Positions 1 to 9,909 are shown, counted from the first letter of the stretch. The stretch is DNA of 64,000 nt from an uncultured Kordiimonas sp. (GCA_947500295.1 CANMRM010000002.1:186001-250000); one strand, 5' to 3'. The notes: generated from the sequence alone by a model not told the origin. A program made the numbers and translations.

Positions 1-174
<174 letters not shown>

Positions 175-1293
175 TCAGGTTTTGATCGTCGCCTTTAAGG
201 ATGCGAACACAGATACAATAACCTGTTTTCGGTCCAAGTTGACGGCATCTGCCCGCGCAATTAAATGGCCCACCTTTTCCCACAGGTCCAGCCACTGATC
301 AACCCTGGCAAGCGCAGAAATACGGGAAATCTGTTCGCTCTCCCCAGCCATAACATCTGTCGTCGGCTGACCTGACGCAAGCTGTCTTATCAACCGCTGG
401 AGCCATGACTGCAGCATTTCTATAAACAAGCGATACTCCGCATCGGCTTTTGCTGCGCCCAACTTTGCCGCAAGGGCATGCACCCTTGGCGTGTCCATTG
501 ATGGTAAAGCAACGAGCAACCCCGCTAAATCACGGTAGAGTTCAACCCCTGCCCGGCCAATCAATTCGATGGCCCTGCCCGGTGCTCCGGCTGCCATCAC
601 CGCTGCGGCCGTTAAATCCTCATTTGATATCTCAGGGTATCTAGCTGCCAGAACTGCCCGCACGCTGTCATCGGCGAGGGGTTTAAGCGCGAGGTGCCGA
701 CAGCGGCTTTTTATCGTTGGCAAAAGACGGCCTGGCGAATGCGCAACAAGCAGCAATATAGATTTTTCGGGTGGCTCCTCCAGAAGCTTCAGGAGCGCAT
801 TGGCCGCACTAACGTTCATCTCATCGGCAGAATCGATGATTGCAACGCGCCATCCCCCTTCTCCCGCGGTCTGGTTAAAAAAACCAGACAGTTTCCTGAC
901 ATCATCAATAACAATGTCTTTGCGCAACTTCCCTGTTGAGTCGTTAACCGTTCGCTCAACCAACATCAGGCCACCATGGCCTCCGGCTTCGACGCGTTGC
1001 GCGACTGTGTCGTCTTCATCCAAACTCAGAGACTCGAATACTGGCGAGGGCATGTCGTCGCCAAACAGCCCATCTCCCCGGTCACTCTGACCACCCGGGT
1101 TATGTGCAAGGAGAAACTTGGCAATACGCCATGCCAATGTTGACTTGCCGACGCCCTTCGGCCCCGTGATCAGCCAACCATGATGCACGCGCTCCTGATT
1201 GACTGCTTCCAGAAATGCGCGTTCCGACGCCTCATGCCCGAACAAATGTCGGGTGAATCTTGGCAGGCCTTCTGTTTCCCCTGTGTCTTCCAT
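175..1293 (-). CDS. holB: DNA polymerase III subunit delta-prime
   Basis: Clamp-loader subunit that helps load the beta sliding clamp at the replication fork. The 372-residue protein has a P-loop GPKGVGKS at about residues 44-51, a Walker-B-like segment AIIDSADEMN near 151-160 and the conserved SRC motif at 196-198. The four-Cys zinc module of the E. coli protein is not evident between them. ATG start three bases after tmk. The neighbours tmk upstream and metG downstream are the usual alphaproteobacterial arrangement. Length and motif order fit the family well. Confidence 0.93.
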   Translation of the reverse strand: MEDTGETEGLPRFTRHLFGHEASERAFLEAVNQERVHHGWLITGPKGVGKSTLAWRIAKFLLAHNPGGQSDRGDGLFGDDMPSPVFESLSLDEDDTVAQRVEAGGHGGLMLVERTVNDSTGKLRKDIVIDDVRKLSGFFNQTAGEGGWRVAIIDSADEMNVSAANALLKLLEEPPEKSILLLVAHSPGRLLPTIKSRCRHLALKPLADDSVRAVLAARYPEISNEDLTAAAVMAAGAPGRAIELIGRAGVELYRDLAGLLVALPSMDTPRVHALAAKLGAAKADAEYRLFIEMLQSWLQRLIRQLASGQPTTDVMAGESEQISRISALARVDQWLDLWEKVGHLIARADAVNLDRKQVIVSVFASLKATIKT

Positions 1294-1296
1294 CAG

Positions 1297-1956
1297 TCAG
1301 CCATCCGCCATGAACCTGCCGCGGATAATAGTCCTTAGCTCGAGCTGCAGCTCGTCGACCGATTGATCAGCATCTACAACCACGCACCGATCAGGCTCCT
1401 GTTCCGCAATTTCCAGGAAAACACTGCGCGACTGCTCATGCAGTGCTTTACCCATGCGCTCAATCCGGTCTTCCTTGATCGCCTTGCCTCCTTCACGGGA
1501 CATCGCTCTTTCAAGGCCAACTTCGATTGGTAAATCGAGTATAAGTGTCAGATCTGGCTTCAGACTGCCAAGGACAAGGCGCTGCAAGTCGCGCACCTTT
1601 TCTACACCCACGCCGCGCCCAGCACCTTGGTAGGCGATGCTGGAGTCTGCAAAGCGGTCGCACAAAACCCACTTTCCGGCTTCTATCGTTGGAACAATAA
1701 CTCTTTCCACATGATCGGACCGCGCGGCCGTATAGAGCAAAACCTCGGTCAACGGTGTCCAGCGGTCCACATCGCCTGTCAGCACCAAGTGTCTAATTTC
1801 CTCAGCACCGGGCGCACCGCCGGGTTCGCGCGTACACAAATGCTCAACGCCTTTCGAATGCAGCCAGTCCGAAAGGAGTTTAATCTGCGTCGACTTTCCT
1901 GAACCCTCACCACCTTCCAGGGTGATGAAGGGAACCTTTTCCGGCCTGATGTTCAT
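1297..1956 (-). CDS. tmk: Thymidylate kinase
   Basis: Phosphorylates dTMP to dTDP for DNA synthesis. The 219-residue protein carries the P-loop GGEGSGKST at residues 15-23, the DRFADSS segment (DR-Y/H type motif) followed by AYQGAGRG near the middle, and an Arg-rich lid region. The ATG overlaps the stop of the carboxypeptidase gene upstream by four bases (ATGA), which implies translational coupling. holB follows after three bases. Length is normal for bacterial Tmk. Confidence 0.96.
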   Translation of the reverse strand: MNIRPEKVPFITLEGGEGSGKSTQIKLLSDWLHSKGVEHLCTREPGGAPGAEEIRHLVLTGDVDRWTPLTEVLLYTAARSDHVERVIVPTIEAGKWVLCDRFADSSIAYQGAGRGVGVEKVRDLQRLVLGSLKPDLTLILDLPIEVGLERAMSREGGKAIKEDRIERMGKALHEQSRSVFLEIAEQEPDRCVVVDADQSVDELQLELRTIIRGRFMADG

Positions 1957-3140
1957 TGAGTAGGCGTTTCAGCGCCAGCGGAACCAAACAGCAGATATTC
2001 GAATGCCGCTCCAATTTTACCAAATCCGCCAACCTCTTCAACAGCTTGCCCAGCCAACAAAGGAAGACGCATCGGCTCCCTGCCTCTGAGCTCGACAACC
2101 AAATCGCCTATCTGCTGCCCCCGCGCAATAGGTGCGGAAACAGGATTCATATATTCTACAGACACCTTCATTTCCGCGCGTTGTCGCCGCGACATTGTAA
2201 TTGAAAGGTCTTCACCAATGATCATCGGTACAGTCGGGGAGCCGCCCAACCATACCTCGGCATAGTCAACTGTCTCGCCAGCTCTGAACAACGGATAATG
2301 GCTAAAGTTCCTGAAGCCATACTGGAGTAACCTCTGGCTTTCTCTTGTGCGTTCGCTGGTCGACGTCAGTCCGCCCACCACCAGTACCAGTCGGCGACCC
2401 TCACGTTCGGCTGACGCCGCAAGACCATATCCAGACTCTTCGGTGTGGCCTGTCTTCAGACCATCAGCGCCGGGAAAACGGCCCAACAAGGGATTTCGGT
2501 TGTAGCGATTGGATTCAAAGTTTTTGTAGAGAAACTCTCGCTCGCCAAACATGGGGTATAGGTCTGGGAAGTCAGTGGAGAGGCGGTGCGACAATGTTGC
2601 CAGGTCACGGGCCGTCATTACATGGCCTTCTGCTGGCCATCCATTTGCGTTTTTAAATGAGCTGCCCGTGAGGCCTATGTCGACAGCTTTGGCATTCAAC
2701 CAGTCAACAAACAATTCATGTGATCCCGCCATATGCTCGGCCAGCACAACGCAGGCGTCATTACCCGACAGCACAATGATACCGCGAAGGAGGTCTTCTA
2801 TTGTCACAACATCTCGCGCCCGTAAAAACATGGTGGAGCCTCGATTGTTCCATTCCCGCCATGTTTCGTCGGACACCACGACCTCGTCATCCAACGCCAG
2901 CTCGCCTTGCTTGATTGCGTCAAACGCCAGATACACTGTCATCAACTTGCTCATGGACGCAGGTGGAAACGGTGTATCCGCATCCTTTTCAAACAAGATG
3001 CTGCCGGTGCTGGCATCAAGCAGAACTGCCTGTCGTGCAGGTGTTGCCATTGTTTGTGCCAGCACTGCCACGCCGTCGAAGGCCCAGAGAGCCACCAGTA
3101 TCAAACTCAGTCGCTTAATTGCCACCGTCAGTTTCTTCAT
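1953..3140 (-). CDS. D-alanyl-D-alanine carboxypeptidase (PBP5/6-type, S11 family)
   Basis: Periplasmic enzyme that trims the terminal D-Ala from peptidoglycan pentapeptides. It starts with a signal peptide (about residues 1-28, ending LAQ). It shows the three penicillin-binding motifs in order: SMSK at 62-65 (catalytic Ser62), SGN at 125-127 and KTG at 229-231. The C-terminal part resembles the PBP5 beta-domain, and the end is short and may lack a clear membrane anchor. At 395 residues it has the DacA/DacC length. ATG has AAGG nine bases upstream. It lies between rlpA and tmk, and the overlap with tmk suggests a shared transcript. Which DacA/C/D paralogue it is cannot be told. Confidence 0.93.
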   Translation of the reverse strand: MKKLTVAIKRLSLILVALWAFDGVAVLAQTMATPARQAVLLDASTGSILFEKDADTPFPPASMSKLMTVYLAFDAIKQGELALDDEVVVSDETWREWNNRGSTMFLRARDVVTIEDLLRGIIVLSGNDACVVLAEHMAGSHELFVDWLNAKAVDIGLTGSSFKNANGWPAEGHVMTARDLATLSHRLSTDFPDLYPMFGEREFLYKNFESNRYNRNPLLGRFPGADGLKTGHTEESGYGLAASAEREGRRLVLVVGGLTSTSERTRESQRLLQYGFRNFSHYPLFRAGETVDYAEVWLGGSPTVPMIIGEDLSITMSRRQRAEMKVSVEYMNPVSAPIARGQQIGDLVVELRGREPMRLPLLAGQAVEEVGGFGKIGAAFEYLLFGSAGAETPTQ

Positions 3141-3176
3141 GTCTTGTTACCTTTGTTCCGGCGTTCGAAAGCAATC

Positions 3177-4016
3177 TCAGCGCGCCTTCTCTGTGAAAAT
3201 TCGTGCATCATAAAACCCATCAGCCACCACCCGGTCAAGCCTGTCTTGCGCCAGCATGCGTTCAATAAACGGACCGATACGAACACGCCAGAAGGGCTTG
3301 CCATTTTGAATCTGCCGCTGTACGCGAGCCGGGTGTCCTGAACGGCGCAACCGATTGGCCTGCGCTGTAGCATTTTCCTGATTTCCAAATGACCCTATCT
3401 GCACAAAATGGGTTTCTTTTGATCCACTGGCTGCAGGCTCTGGGGCACGTGCCTGTTGCCGACTGGTTGTTGGAGAGCTCGTGGCCGCAACCCGACGTGA
3501 TGTCGGCGCGCGCAACACACGGCCATTTTCGTCTGCTGCCTGTATGCGAACCCGCGTTACACCTTGTTTTTGAAACCCAAGAAGTTGGGCGCCTCGACGA
3601 GATACATCGATCAGCCTGCCAGCAACAAATGGACCACGGTCATTGACGCGCAGCACAATTGATCTGTTGTTTTCGAGGTTGGTGACCTTGACATAAGAAG
3701 GCATTGGCAACGTTTTATGTGCCGCCGTAAGCGCATTCATGTTGTAAACTTCACCATTGGCCGTGTCTTTGCCATGGAAGTCCCTGCCGTACCAGGACGC
3801 ATAACCTGTCTGGTCGTAATAAGGTTCTTCTTTGGGATAATACCAGACGCCGGCCACTTTATAAGGGTTGCCAACCTTACGCTTCACACCCTGTGTACCA
3901 GTGGGCAATTCATCATTTCTTGGCATGCGCGACACAGTGCGCGTTGGCGCCGATGAACAGGCCGCAACGGCGAACAGCACACACGCACTCAGGATATATT
4001 TTACTGCATTACTCAA
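3177..4016 (-). CDS. rlpA: Septal ring lytic transglycosylase-type lipoprotein RlpA with SPOR domain
   Basis: Outer-membrane lipoprotein of the RlpA family, which cleaves denuded peptidoglycan glycans at the septum in some bacteria. With a TTG start at 4016 the protein is 279 residues: lipoprotein signal with lipobox AVAAC (Cys20), a double-psi beta-barrel around 70-160 (ASWYGRDFHGK, RVNDRGPF), a low-complexity linker, and a C-terminal SPOR domain (about 202-275, THFVQIGSF to WRVRIGPF) that binds denuded glycans. No ATG lies at the signal peptide, so TTG, four bases after the mltB stop, is the most economical start. A start further upstream inside mltB would destroy the lipobox position. It follows mltB directly, so two glycan-cleaving proteins are made together. 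Confidence 0.88.
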   Translation of the reverse strand: MSNAVKYILSACVLFAVAACSSAPTRTVSRMPRNDELPTGTQGVKRKVGNPYKVAGVWYYPKEEPYYDQTGYASWYGRDFHGKDTANGEVYNMNALTAAHKTLPMPSYVKVTNLENNRSIVLRVNDRGPFVAGRLIDVSRRGAQLLGFQKQGVTRVRIQAADENGRVLRAPTSRRVAATSSPTTSRQQARAPEPAASGSKETHFVQIGSFGNQENATAQANRLRRSGHPARVQRQIQNGKPFWRVRIGPFIERMLAQDRLDRVVADGFYDARIFTEKAR

Positions 4017-4020
4017 AGCT

Positions 4021-5097
4021 TTATCTCGACGAAATAGCTGTTGCCCCAGCTTGAATAGCGTCTGAGAGCAAGCCAACGGACAATGCATATTTAAAAGACG
4101 GATTGTAGCGCATGATGGAGCAGAAATTGCGGTACACAAGATAACCTTCGCCGTCGCCTTCATCGCCGATAATCAACGAAGCGGGAATTGAGCGTGATGG
4201 CAGATCGGTTCCGTCAAGACGCCGCACTCCAAGCCCCTGCCAGTCCTGCAGGTCCCTCCAGGCACCCATGGACTTGAATGACCGGCACTGGCGATCGGGC
4301 TGCACGCCCTCCTCCTGTGCCGCCACCAGGCTTTGTTCCCCACCATCGGGAAGTCGCACTTTGCGGCCCCAGGTCTGGTCGCTTCGCCAACCGAAAGACC
4401 TGAGATAGTTTGCGATTGAACCCTGCACATCTGCTTTATTTTCCCAGATATCGCGCTCGCCGTCTTCATCCATGTCGACAGCGTATTTCAAATAGTTTTC
4501 CGGCATAAACTGAGGCTGGCCCATGGCGCCTGCCCATGAGCCCTTCAGCTTGTCAAAGGTCGTCATACCGCCATCAAGAATCTGCAACGCGGCAAATAAC
4601 TCCCGCCGAAACCGTTTGCCGCGCCTTTTGTCGTAGGCAAGCGTGGCAACAGCGTCAAATACCGAGTAGGTCAGCGGGACAGTGCCGTAGTTTGTTTCGA
4701 CCCCCCAGATGGCAGCGATAAAGCGTTCCTGAACACCGTACTTCTCCGCAGCGGCGGCCAACGTCGGCGCGTTGTCTACAAGCGCCTGAGCTCCCCTCGT
4801 CTTGCGCCATTCGCTTACCCTCGACTTCAGGTAACGGGCATAAGTTTGTTTGACTTCAGGCTGGTTACGGTCCCGCTGAATAACCCGTACGATTGGTGTG
4901 ACGTCTGAAAGCGCCTGGCCGATGGTTGTTTCCGAGATTCCGCGCTCGCGCGCCTCTTCCCGGACAGCTTCAAGCCATGTTTCGAACGCTGGGTCCGGTA
5001 CTGGTTGAACGGCCTCGTCCTGTGCCAACACAGGATAGGATGATATGAGAACTGCTATTACTGGTGCCACAACGCGCGAAACGACCGCAAATCTCAT
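4021..5097 (-). CDS. mltB: Lytic murein transglycosylase B (GH103)
   Basis: Periplasmic enzyme that cleaves the MurNAc-GlcNAc bond with formation of 1,6-anhydroMurNAc. The chosen ATG (5097) has a strong GGGAGG ribosome site nine bases upstream and gives a clean signal peptide ending PVLA-Q at about residue 25. Catalytic Glu is expected at E134 in WGVETNYG. The downstream family motif GAMGQPQFMPENY and an EF-hand-like stretch DMDEDGERD follow. No lipobox is seen, so this is a soluble form rather than an anchored MltB. There is no C-terminal peptidoglycan-binding domain. 358 residues. Confidence 0.92.
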   Translation of the reverse strand: MRFAVVSRVVAPVIAVLISSYPVLAQDEAVQPVPDPAFETWLEAVREEARERGISETTIGQALSDVTPIVRVIQRDRNQPEVKQTYARYLKSRVSEWRKTRGAQALVDNAPTLAAAAEKYGVQERFIAAIWGVETNYGTVPLTYSVFDAVATLAYDKRRGKRFRRELFAALQILDGGMTTFDKLKGSWAGAMGQPQFMPENYLKYAVDMDEDGERDIWENKADVQGSIANYLRSFGWRSDQTWGRKVRLPDGGEQSLVAAQEEGVQPDRQCRSFKSMGAWRDLQDWQGLGVRRLDGTDLPSRSIPASLIIGDEGDGEGYLVYRNFCSIMRYNPSFKYALSVGLLSDAIQAGATAISSR

Positions 5098-5280
5098 AAT
5101 GGTAAACCTCCCCGTTATTGTCGCCGCTAGGGTAGGCCCTGCGGCCTGTTGAGACAAGCCTGCAATCGCGTCATTTTCATGGCAAATGCGATGGAATGAG
5201 CCCCTTGAAGCGCCTGGACGCCAACTGAAAGCGCTGGAGAATAGAAAAAGGCCGGCGCCAACGCGTCGACCTTTGAGAAA

Positions 5281-5356
5281 TGGTGAGCCCGACAGGGTTC
5301 GAACCTGTGACCTACTGATTAAAAGTCAGTTGCTCTACCAGCTGAGCTACGGGCCC
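5281..5356 (-). tRNA. tRNA-Lys (anticodon TTT), CCA encoded
   Basis: The minus strand folds as a full cloverleaf: a seven-pair acceptor stem GGGCCCG/CGGGCTC with one G-T pair, a D-arm starting GCTCAGCTGGTAGAGC, an anticodon stem CTGAC/ATCAG-type with loop reading TTT, and a T-arm with GGTTCGAACC. The 3' CCA is encoded at 5281-5283. 76 bases. Its own promoter is seen just upstream at 5399-5427. Confidence 0.97.
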
Positions 5357-5398
5357 CCAAAGAGGATTGTTCATTGGGCTTGCCCGTGAACGCGGCGG

Positions 5399-5427
5399 AA
5401 CATAGGTGCATCATTCGGGTGGGTCAA
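5399..5427 (-). promoter_or_regulatory. Sigma-70-type promoter of tRNA-Lys
   Basis: On the minus strand TTGACC (5427-5422), a 17-base spacer and TATGTT (5404-5399) form a near-consensus promoter. It ends about 42 bases before the tRNA 5' end, leaving room for a short leader. Confidence 0.7.
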
Positions 5428-5500
5428 GCAAAACTCGCATCCGAGAGGTAAAAAAAAATTGTACCTGGTGAATTCTGCTGCAGATGCTGAGTTTCATGGC

Positions 5501-6643
5501 TCACAATGGGTCTATATCTCCCATTGCATAAGTAGCTCGAAAGGTCTTTGCATATTCTCCAAGACGGGCTTCGGAAATCGATTCCCGCAGGTCTGCCATC
5601 AGGTCCTGGTAAAACTGTAAATTGTGCCATGTCAGCAACATAGCACCCAGTATTTCACCTGCTCGGATCAAATGATGGACGTAGGCACGGCTGTACTGGC
5701 TGCATGCGGGGCAACCGCAGGCTTCGTCAATCGGACGCATATCGTCCTTGTGCCGCGCGTTTCTCATGTTGATGGCACCCCTGCGGGTAAAGCCCTGCCC
5801 TGTTCTTCCGGACCTTGTCGGCATCACACAGTCGAACATGTCTATCCCCCGCTCGACGGCACCCACGATATCGTCCGGTTTACCTACCCCCATCAGGTAT
5901 CGGGGAGCGCCTTGCGGCATTTTGGGCATCGTGAAATCCAGCACCTCAAACATGGTCTCCTGACCTTCACCAACGGCCAATCCCCCTACGGCAAATCCAT
6001 CAAACCCTACATCGGTCAGTTTGTCGATCGACTGGAAACGAAGGTCCTCATAGACACCGCCCTGCACAATGCCAAACAACGCTGACCTCGCTGCATGATC
6101 TTCGCCCTTGTCAAACCCGTCACGCGACCGCCAGGCCCAGCGCATTGACAGCTCCATGGATTTTGCCGCCTCTTCATGCGTGGCCGGGAACGGCGTGCAT
6201 TCATCAAAACACATGACAATGTCGGAGCCCAGCAAGCGCTGTATTTCCATGGACCGCTCAGGCGTCAGCATAATCTTGCTACCGTCTAGGTGGGACCGGA
6301 ACGTGACCCCCTCTTCACTCATTTTTCTCAGTTCCGTGAGCGACATAACCTGAAAACCGCCCGAATCCGTCAAAATGGGACGATCCCAGTTCATGAATTT
6401 GTGCAAACCACCCAAGCGATGCACCCGCTCTGCGGTCGGACGGAGCATAAGGTGGTAAGTGTTCCCCAAAAGAATGTCGGCGCCGGTGCTGCGAACGTTT
6501 TCAGGCATCATTGCTTTTACGGTTCCCGCCGTCCCCACAGGCATGAATGCTGGTGTTCTGATATCGCCGCGCGTCATTCGAATAGTGCCGGTTCGTGCAG
6601 CGCCCTCTGTGGCATCTATTTCAAAAGCAAATCTCTCTGTCAC
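5501..6643 (-). CDS. tgt: Queuine/preQ1 tRNA-guanine transglycosylase
   Basis: Exchanges guanine 34 for preQ1 in tRNAs with GUN anticodons, in queuosine synthesis. Start is GTG at 6643, overlapping the queA stop (GTGA) and carrying AAGGAGG seven bases upstream. The 380-residue protein shows [11 protein letters not shown], the catalytic loop [13 protein letters not shown], and the zinc site CGCPAC...C with a later His (AMLLTWHN). The minus-strand order coaD, cyclophilin, cupin, queA, tgt makes it the last gene of the run. No clear terminator was found before tRNA-Lys. Confidence 0.97.
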   Translation of the reverse strand: MTERFAFEIDATEGAARTGTIRMTRGDIRTPAFMPVGTAGTVKAMMPENVRSTGADILLGNTYHLMLRPTAERVHRLGGLHKFMNWDRPILTDSGGFQVMSLTELRKMSEEGVTFRSHLDGSKIMLTPERSMEIQRLLGSDIVMCFDECTPFPATHEEAAKSMELSMRWAWRSRDGFDKGEDHAARSALFGIVQGGVYEDLRFQSIDKLTDVGFDGFAVGGLAVGEGQETMFEVLDFTMPKMPQGAPRYLMGVGKPDDIVGAVERGIDMFDCVMPTRSGRTGQGFTRRGAINMRNARHKDDMRPIDEACGCPACSQYSRAYVHHLIRAGEILGAMLLTWHNLQFYQDLMADLRESISEARLGEYAKTFRATYAMGDIDPL

Positions 6644-7680
6644 GTCAATTCCTCCTTGAGGCTGAGCAGACTGCTATCACCATAAGAATAGAAACGGTAT
6701 TTGTTTTCGATTGCATGATTGTAGGCGGCTTTCATCTCTGCCATCCCCGCGAAAGCGGAGACCAGCATAAAGAGTGTGGACTTCGGCAAATGGAAATTGG
6801 TCATAAGCAAATCGACACCGCGAAACTTGTAGCCCGGCGTTATGAAGATATCTGTGTCATTCTTGAATGGATGAATGACACCGTTTTCATCCGCTGCGGT
6901 TTCAAGAAGTCTTAGCGACGTCGTCCCGACAGAAACTATCCGCCCTCCGTCCCGGCGCACCTTGTTGAGCTGTTCAGCTGTTTCCGGCGTTATTTCACCC
7001 CATTCGCTGTGCATTTTGTGGTCCTCGGTGTCGTCGACCTTAACGGGCAGGAATGTGCCCGCTCCTACATGAAGTGTGACATGGGCAAATTTGATGCCCC
7101 GATCTTCGAGGCGTCCCAAAAGCACTGGGGTAAAATGCAGACCCGCCGTCGGCGCTGCAACAGCACCGTCCCGCTCCGCATAAATCGTCTGATAGTCTGT
7201 CGCATCGTGTTCGTCGATATCTCGTTGCGACGCAATATATGGCGGCAGGGGCATCTCACCGTGCGTTTCCAGCGCAGAAGTCATTCCGCCGCCTTCGATT
7301 TCAAACGCAAGCGTCCGTTCACCTTCTTGCCCAACCTCTATAACCTCTGCCACAAGTCCGGAGAAATCTATCATGTCACCCAGCCGCGCCTTTTTTGCCG
7401 GCTTGGCAAAAACTTTCCACGTCCTGTCGTCTTCACGCTTGTGCAGGGTTACCTGTATGGTTGCCTCACCCCGCTTGCCAGTCAGGCGCCCGGGAATAAC
7501 ACGGGTGTCGTTAAAAACCATGATATCGCCAGCGGCAAGCAAGTCAGGCAAATCCCGAACCCTATGGTTCAGTAGCTGCTTGCCATTCACTGCCAGCATT
7601 CTGGCACTGTCTCGAGGGGACGCCGGACGGAGCGCTATGCGATCCTTTGGCAATTCAAAGTCAAAGAGCTCGATGTTCAT
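6640..7680 (-). CDS. queA: S-adenosylmethionine:tRNA ribosyltransferase-isomerase
   Basis: Transfers the ribosyl part of SAM to preQ1-tRNA to form epoxyqueuosine. Start ATG 7680 gives [11 protein letters not shown], the normal QueA N-terminus, and 346 residues. Family segments seen are [43 protein letters not shown] and TSLRLLE. No strong ribosome site is seen. A further TTG 36 bases upstream is possible but would extend beyond the conserved start. It overlaps tgt by four bases, coupling two steps of queuosine synthesis. Confidence 0.96.
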   Translation of the reverse strand: MNIELFDFELPKDRIALRPASPRDSARMLAVNGKQLLNHRVRDLPDLLAAGDIMVFNDTRVIPGRLTGKRGEATIQVTLHKREDDRTWKVFAKPAKKARLGDMIDFSGLVAEVIEVGQEGERTLAFEIEGGGMTSALETHGEMPLPPYIASQRDIDEHDATDYQTIYAERDGAVAAPTAGLHFTPVLLGRLEDRGIKFAHVTLHVGAGTFLPVKVDDTEDHKMHSEWGEITPETAEQLNKVRRDGGRIVSVGTTSLRLLETAADENGVIHPFKNDTDIFITPGYKFRGVDLLMTNFHLPKSTLFMLVSAFAGMAEMKAAYNHAIENKYRFYSYGDSSLLSLKEELT

Positions 7681-7766
7681 GGCGCGGCTTTTAGCGGATG
7701 CCAGCGGCAAGAACAAGCGACATTCTTGGCGGTTTTCATTCTGGCAGGGGATTTCAAAGCCCAGCC

Positions 7767-8078
7767 CTATTTTTGATGGAACCAGAATTCTATTTCATCG
7801 GTCTCCATCTCAAATCGCGCGCTATGCTCTTCTCCCGCCGGAACATGATACCAATCGCCAGGCGTATATCGGGTAATTCGACCGCCCATATGAAGAATGA
7901 GCTCTCCGCGTGTGATCACGCCGTAATTGTCAGTGTCATGTATGTGGCAGGGAATCTCCGTTCCCGCAGGATAAGACGCAAACAAAACGTCAGCGTCTTC
8001 TGCCTTGAGCTTGTGCGCGTCAAACCTGCCGTCAAATTCTGGCAGCGCCTTTATTCGGTCTGGGTATTTTCCAGCCAC
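7767..8078 (-). CDS. Small single-domain cupin protein
   Basis: A 103-residue cupin beta-barrel. Motif 1 is seen as [15 protein letters not shown], with His residues that could bind metal, and motif 2 as [17 protein letters not shown]. Start is GTG at 8078, nine bases after the cyclophilin stop; its ribosome site is weak. It lies between a peptidyl-prolyl isomerase and queA. Neither the fold nor the context identifies a substrate, so a role as a metal-dependent enzyme or sugar/small-molecule binder is only possible. Confidence 0.8.
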   Translation of the reverse strand: MAGKYPDRIKALPEFDGRFDAHKLKAEDADVLFASYPAGTEIPCHIHDTDNYGVITRGELILHMGGRITRYTPGDWYHVPAGEEHSARFEMETDEIEFWFHQK

Positions 8079-8087
8079 ACCCTGCCG

Positions 8088-8633
8088 CTATTCTTTTACG
8101 TCGGCCGCGACCTGCATTTTTTGAATCGCGGTAGGATTGCGGGGTGGTTCCCCAACTGCGATTTGATCCACGAATTCCATGCCGGACACAACGCGCCCCC
8201 AGACCGTATATTCATAGTCCAAAGGTGCGCAGCGGGTGAAACAGATGAAAAACTGGCTGTCGGCACTGTTTGGATCAGTTGCCCTGGCCATCGAAGCTGT
8301 ACCTCTGACATGTGGCAGGCGACTGAACTCAGCGTCTATGTTCTGGCCGGAACCGCCAGTACCATTGCCATCCGGGTCACCCCCTTGCGCCATAAACCCC
8401 GGAATAACCCGGTGAAAAGACAACCCGTCGTAGAACCCCTCGCGGGTCAGCTCTTTGATGCGAGCGACATGCATGGGCGCTACATCAGGCCGCATGGCAA
8501 TAACAACCCGCCCAAATTCAAGGTCCATATACAAGGTGTTCTCAAGATCGAGTTCCTGAGCTTCTGTTTCATCGGTCATGCCAAATCCAATCATGAGAGA
8601 GAGAATTGCTATAAGTCGTATCATTTTTTTCAC
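8088..8633 (-). CDS. Peptidyl-prolyl cis-trans isomerase, cyclophilin type, exported
   Basis: Catalyses proline isomerisation during protein folding. An N-terminal hydrophobic signal (about residues 1-25) points to the periplasm, as for PpiA. The cyclophilin core is complete: GFYDGLSFHRVIPGFMAQGG, GTASMARATDPNSADSQFFI and VWGRVVSGMEFVDQI. Start is GTG 8633; an in-frame ATG at 8624 is an alternative. Ten bases separate it from coaD and nine from the cupin gene, so one operon is likely. Confidence 0.92.
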   Translation of the reverse strand: MKKMIRLIAILSLMIGFGMTDETEAQELDLENTLYMDLEFGRVVIAMRPDVAPMHVARIKELTREGFYDGLSFHRVIPGFMAQGGDPDGNGTGGSGQNIDAEFSRLPHVRGTASMARATDPNSADSQFFICFTRCAPLDYEYTVWGRVVSGMEFVDQIAVGEPPRNPTAIQKMQVAADVKE

Positions 8634-8643
8634 TATTTGCTTG

Positions 8644-9162
8644 TTAAGACGTCAGAGACATCGATTGTACTTTCGTCACAACTTCGTCTGCTACTTGTTT
8701 GGGGACAAAGGCAGCGATTTTGCCTCCATACATGGCGACCTCTTTCACCAACCTCGACGCAATTGTCTGATACTTGGGGTCAGCCATTAAAAACACGGTT
8801 TCGATGTCCGGGTTGATTTGATAGTTCATACCTGTCATCTGAAATTCATACTCAAAGTCTGCAACAGCGCGTAAACCACGAATGATAAAATCGGCGCCCA
8901 CGCGCTCGGCAAATTTCATCAACAACTCATCAAACTGCACCACTTCAATGGTTACGCCAGCGGCCTCTCCCAGATTGCGCGTTTCCCGTTCAACGATCGC
9001 AACACGTTCTTCCAGACTGAAAAGGGGATTTTTGCTCGGATTGGTCGCAACACCAATAACCAGCCTGTCAACAAGGCCAAGACCCCGTTTGATGATATCG
9101 AGATGTCCATTCGTAATGGGGTCGAAGGTTCCTGGATAGACGCCAACGCGTTTTTTAGCCAT
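8644..9162 (-). CDS. coaD: Phosphopantetheine adenylyltransferase
   Basis: Penultimate step of coenzyme A synthesis: joins 4'-phosphopantetheine and ATP to dephospho-CoA. The 172-residue protein starts MAKKRVGVYPGTFDP, carries the nucleotidyltransferase motif TNGHLDI, and has the C-terminal signal region ASRLVKEVA. ATG 9162 is preferred over one 12 bases upstream because GAGG sits six bases before it. First gene of the minus-strand run that ends with tgt; the promoter must lie in the divergent gap shared with the LysE gene. Confidence 0.96.
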   Translation of the reverse strand: MAKKRVGVYPGTFDPITNGHLDIIKRGLGLVDRLVIGVATNPSKNPLFSLEERVAIVERETRNLGEAAGVTIEVVQFDELLMKFAERVGADFIIRGLRAVADFEYEFQMTGMNYQINPDIETVFLMADPKYQTIASRLVKEVAMYGGKIAAFVPKQVADEVVTKVQSMSLTS

Positions 9163-9288
9163 GGCTTGCCTCATGTGAAGTGTGCAACGTTTTCATTGCT
9201 TTGCGGCAACATTCCTGAATATGTGGGAAAAAACAAGGGTAATCGACCAGCCCTCTTCTCAATTTTGAACGGAAACCTGGAACCAACA

Positions 9289-9909
9289 ATGATAGACCCG
9301 CTTTTATTGTCACTTTTTGTCGCTGCCACCGTGGGGTTTATCTTTACACCGGGGCCCGTCGTAAGCTTGATCGTTGCAGAAACGCTTAGAGATGGTCCCG
9401 GACACGGGTTTTCGGTCGCTTTCGGTGCTGCGGTAGCCAGTGCTATTTACCTTGCAATCAGCTTTTTCGGCTTTGCTACAGTTGCGGCCCTGCCGGATTT
9501 GGTTCTGACATCCATACGTTACGTGGGCGCTGTCTATCTTTATTTTCTGGCCTATCAGGCGTTTACCCAAACCGCTTCAACCAGCGACATAGAATTACCG
9601 CCGGCCGCAGCATCGAAATGGACAAGTTTCTCCAAATCGGTTGTTATCTGCTTCACCAGCCCTAAAACAATCCTGTTTTTCGGCGCTTTTTTCCCGCAGT
9701 TTGTAAACAAGGATCTGCCGTTAGAGCCACAATTGATGGTTCTTTCAGCAACATTCCTGCTGATTGCATTTCTGCTCGACTGTTGTTGGGTATTGTTGGC
9801 GACCAAGGCCAAGAAAGTTCTGGCTCAGAAAGACAAGCTGTCCGTGGCCAATAAAATCGCCGGCAGCGTACTGGCTGCCGGCGCGACTATCTTGCTGCTA
9901 ATTAATTAG
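9289..9909 (+). CDS. LysE/RhtB family amino-acid exporter
   Basis: Predicted inner-membrane efflux protein for amino acids or related small molecules. The 206-residue protein has about six hydrophobic segments and the family signature FTPGPVVSLIVAETLRDG near its N-terminus. ATG 9289 was chosen because it starts at the first membrane segment. It is divergent from coaD and convergent with gyrA. No regulator gene is adjacent, so the substrate is unknown. Confidence 0.88.
   Translation: MIDPLLLSLFVAATVGFIFTPGPVVSLIVAETLRDGPGHGFSVAFGAAVASAIYLAISFFGFATVAALPDLVLTSIRYVGAVYLYFLAYQAFTQTASTSDIELPPAAASKWTSFSKSVVICFTSPKTILFFGAFFPQFVNKDLPLEPQLMVLSATFLLIAFLLDCCWVLLATKAKKVLAQKDKLSVANKIAGSVLAAGATILLLIN

Noticed and set aside
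5186-5389. Plus-strand open frame of 67 residues across tRNA-Lys
   Set aside because: It is the antisense reading of the tRNA; its peptide (with VRTCDLLIKSQLLYQLSYG) is the well-known artefact of tRNA reverse strands.
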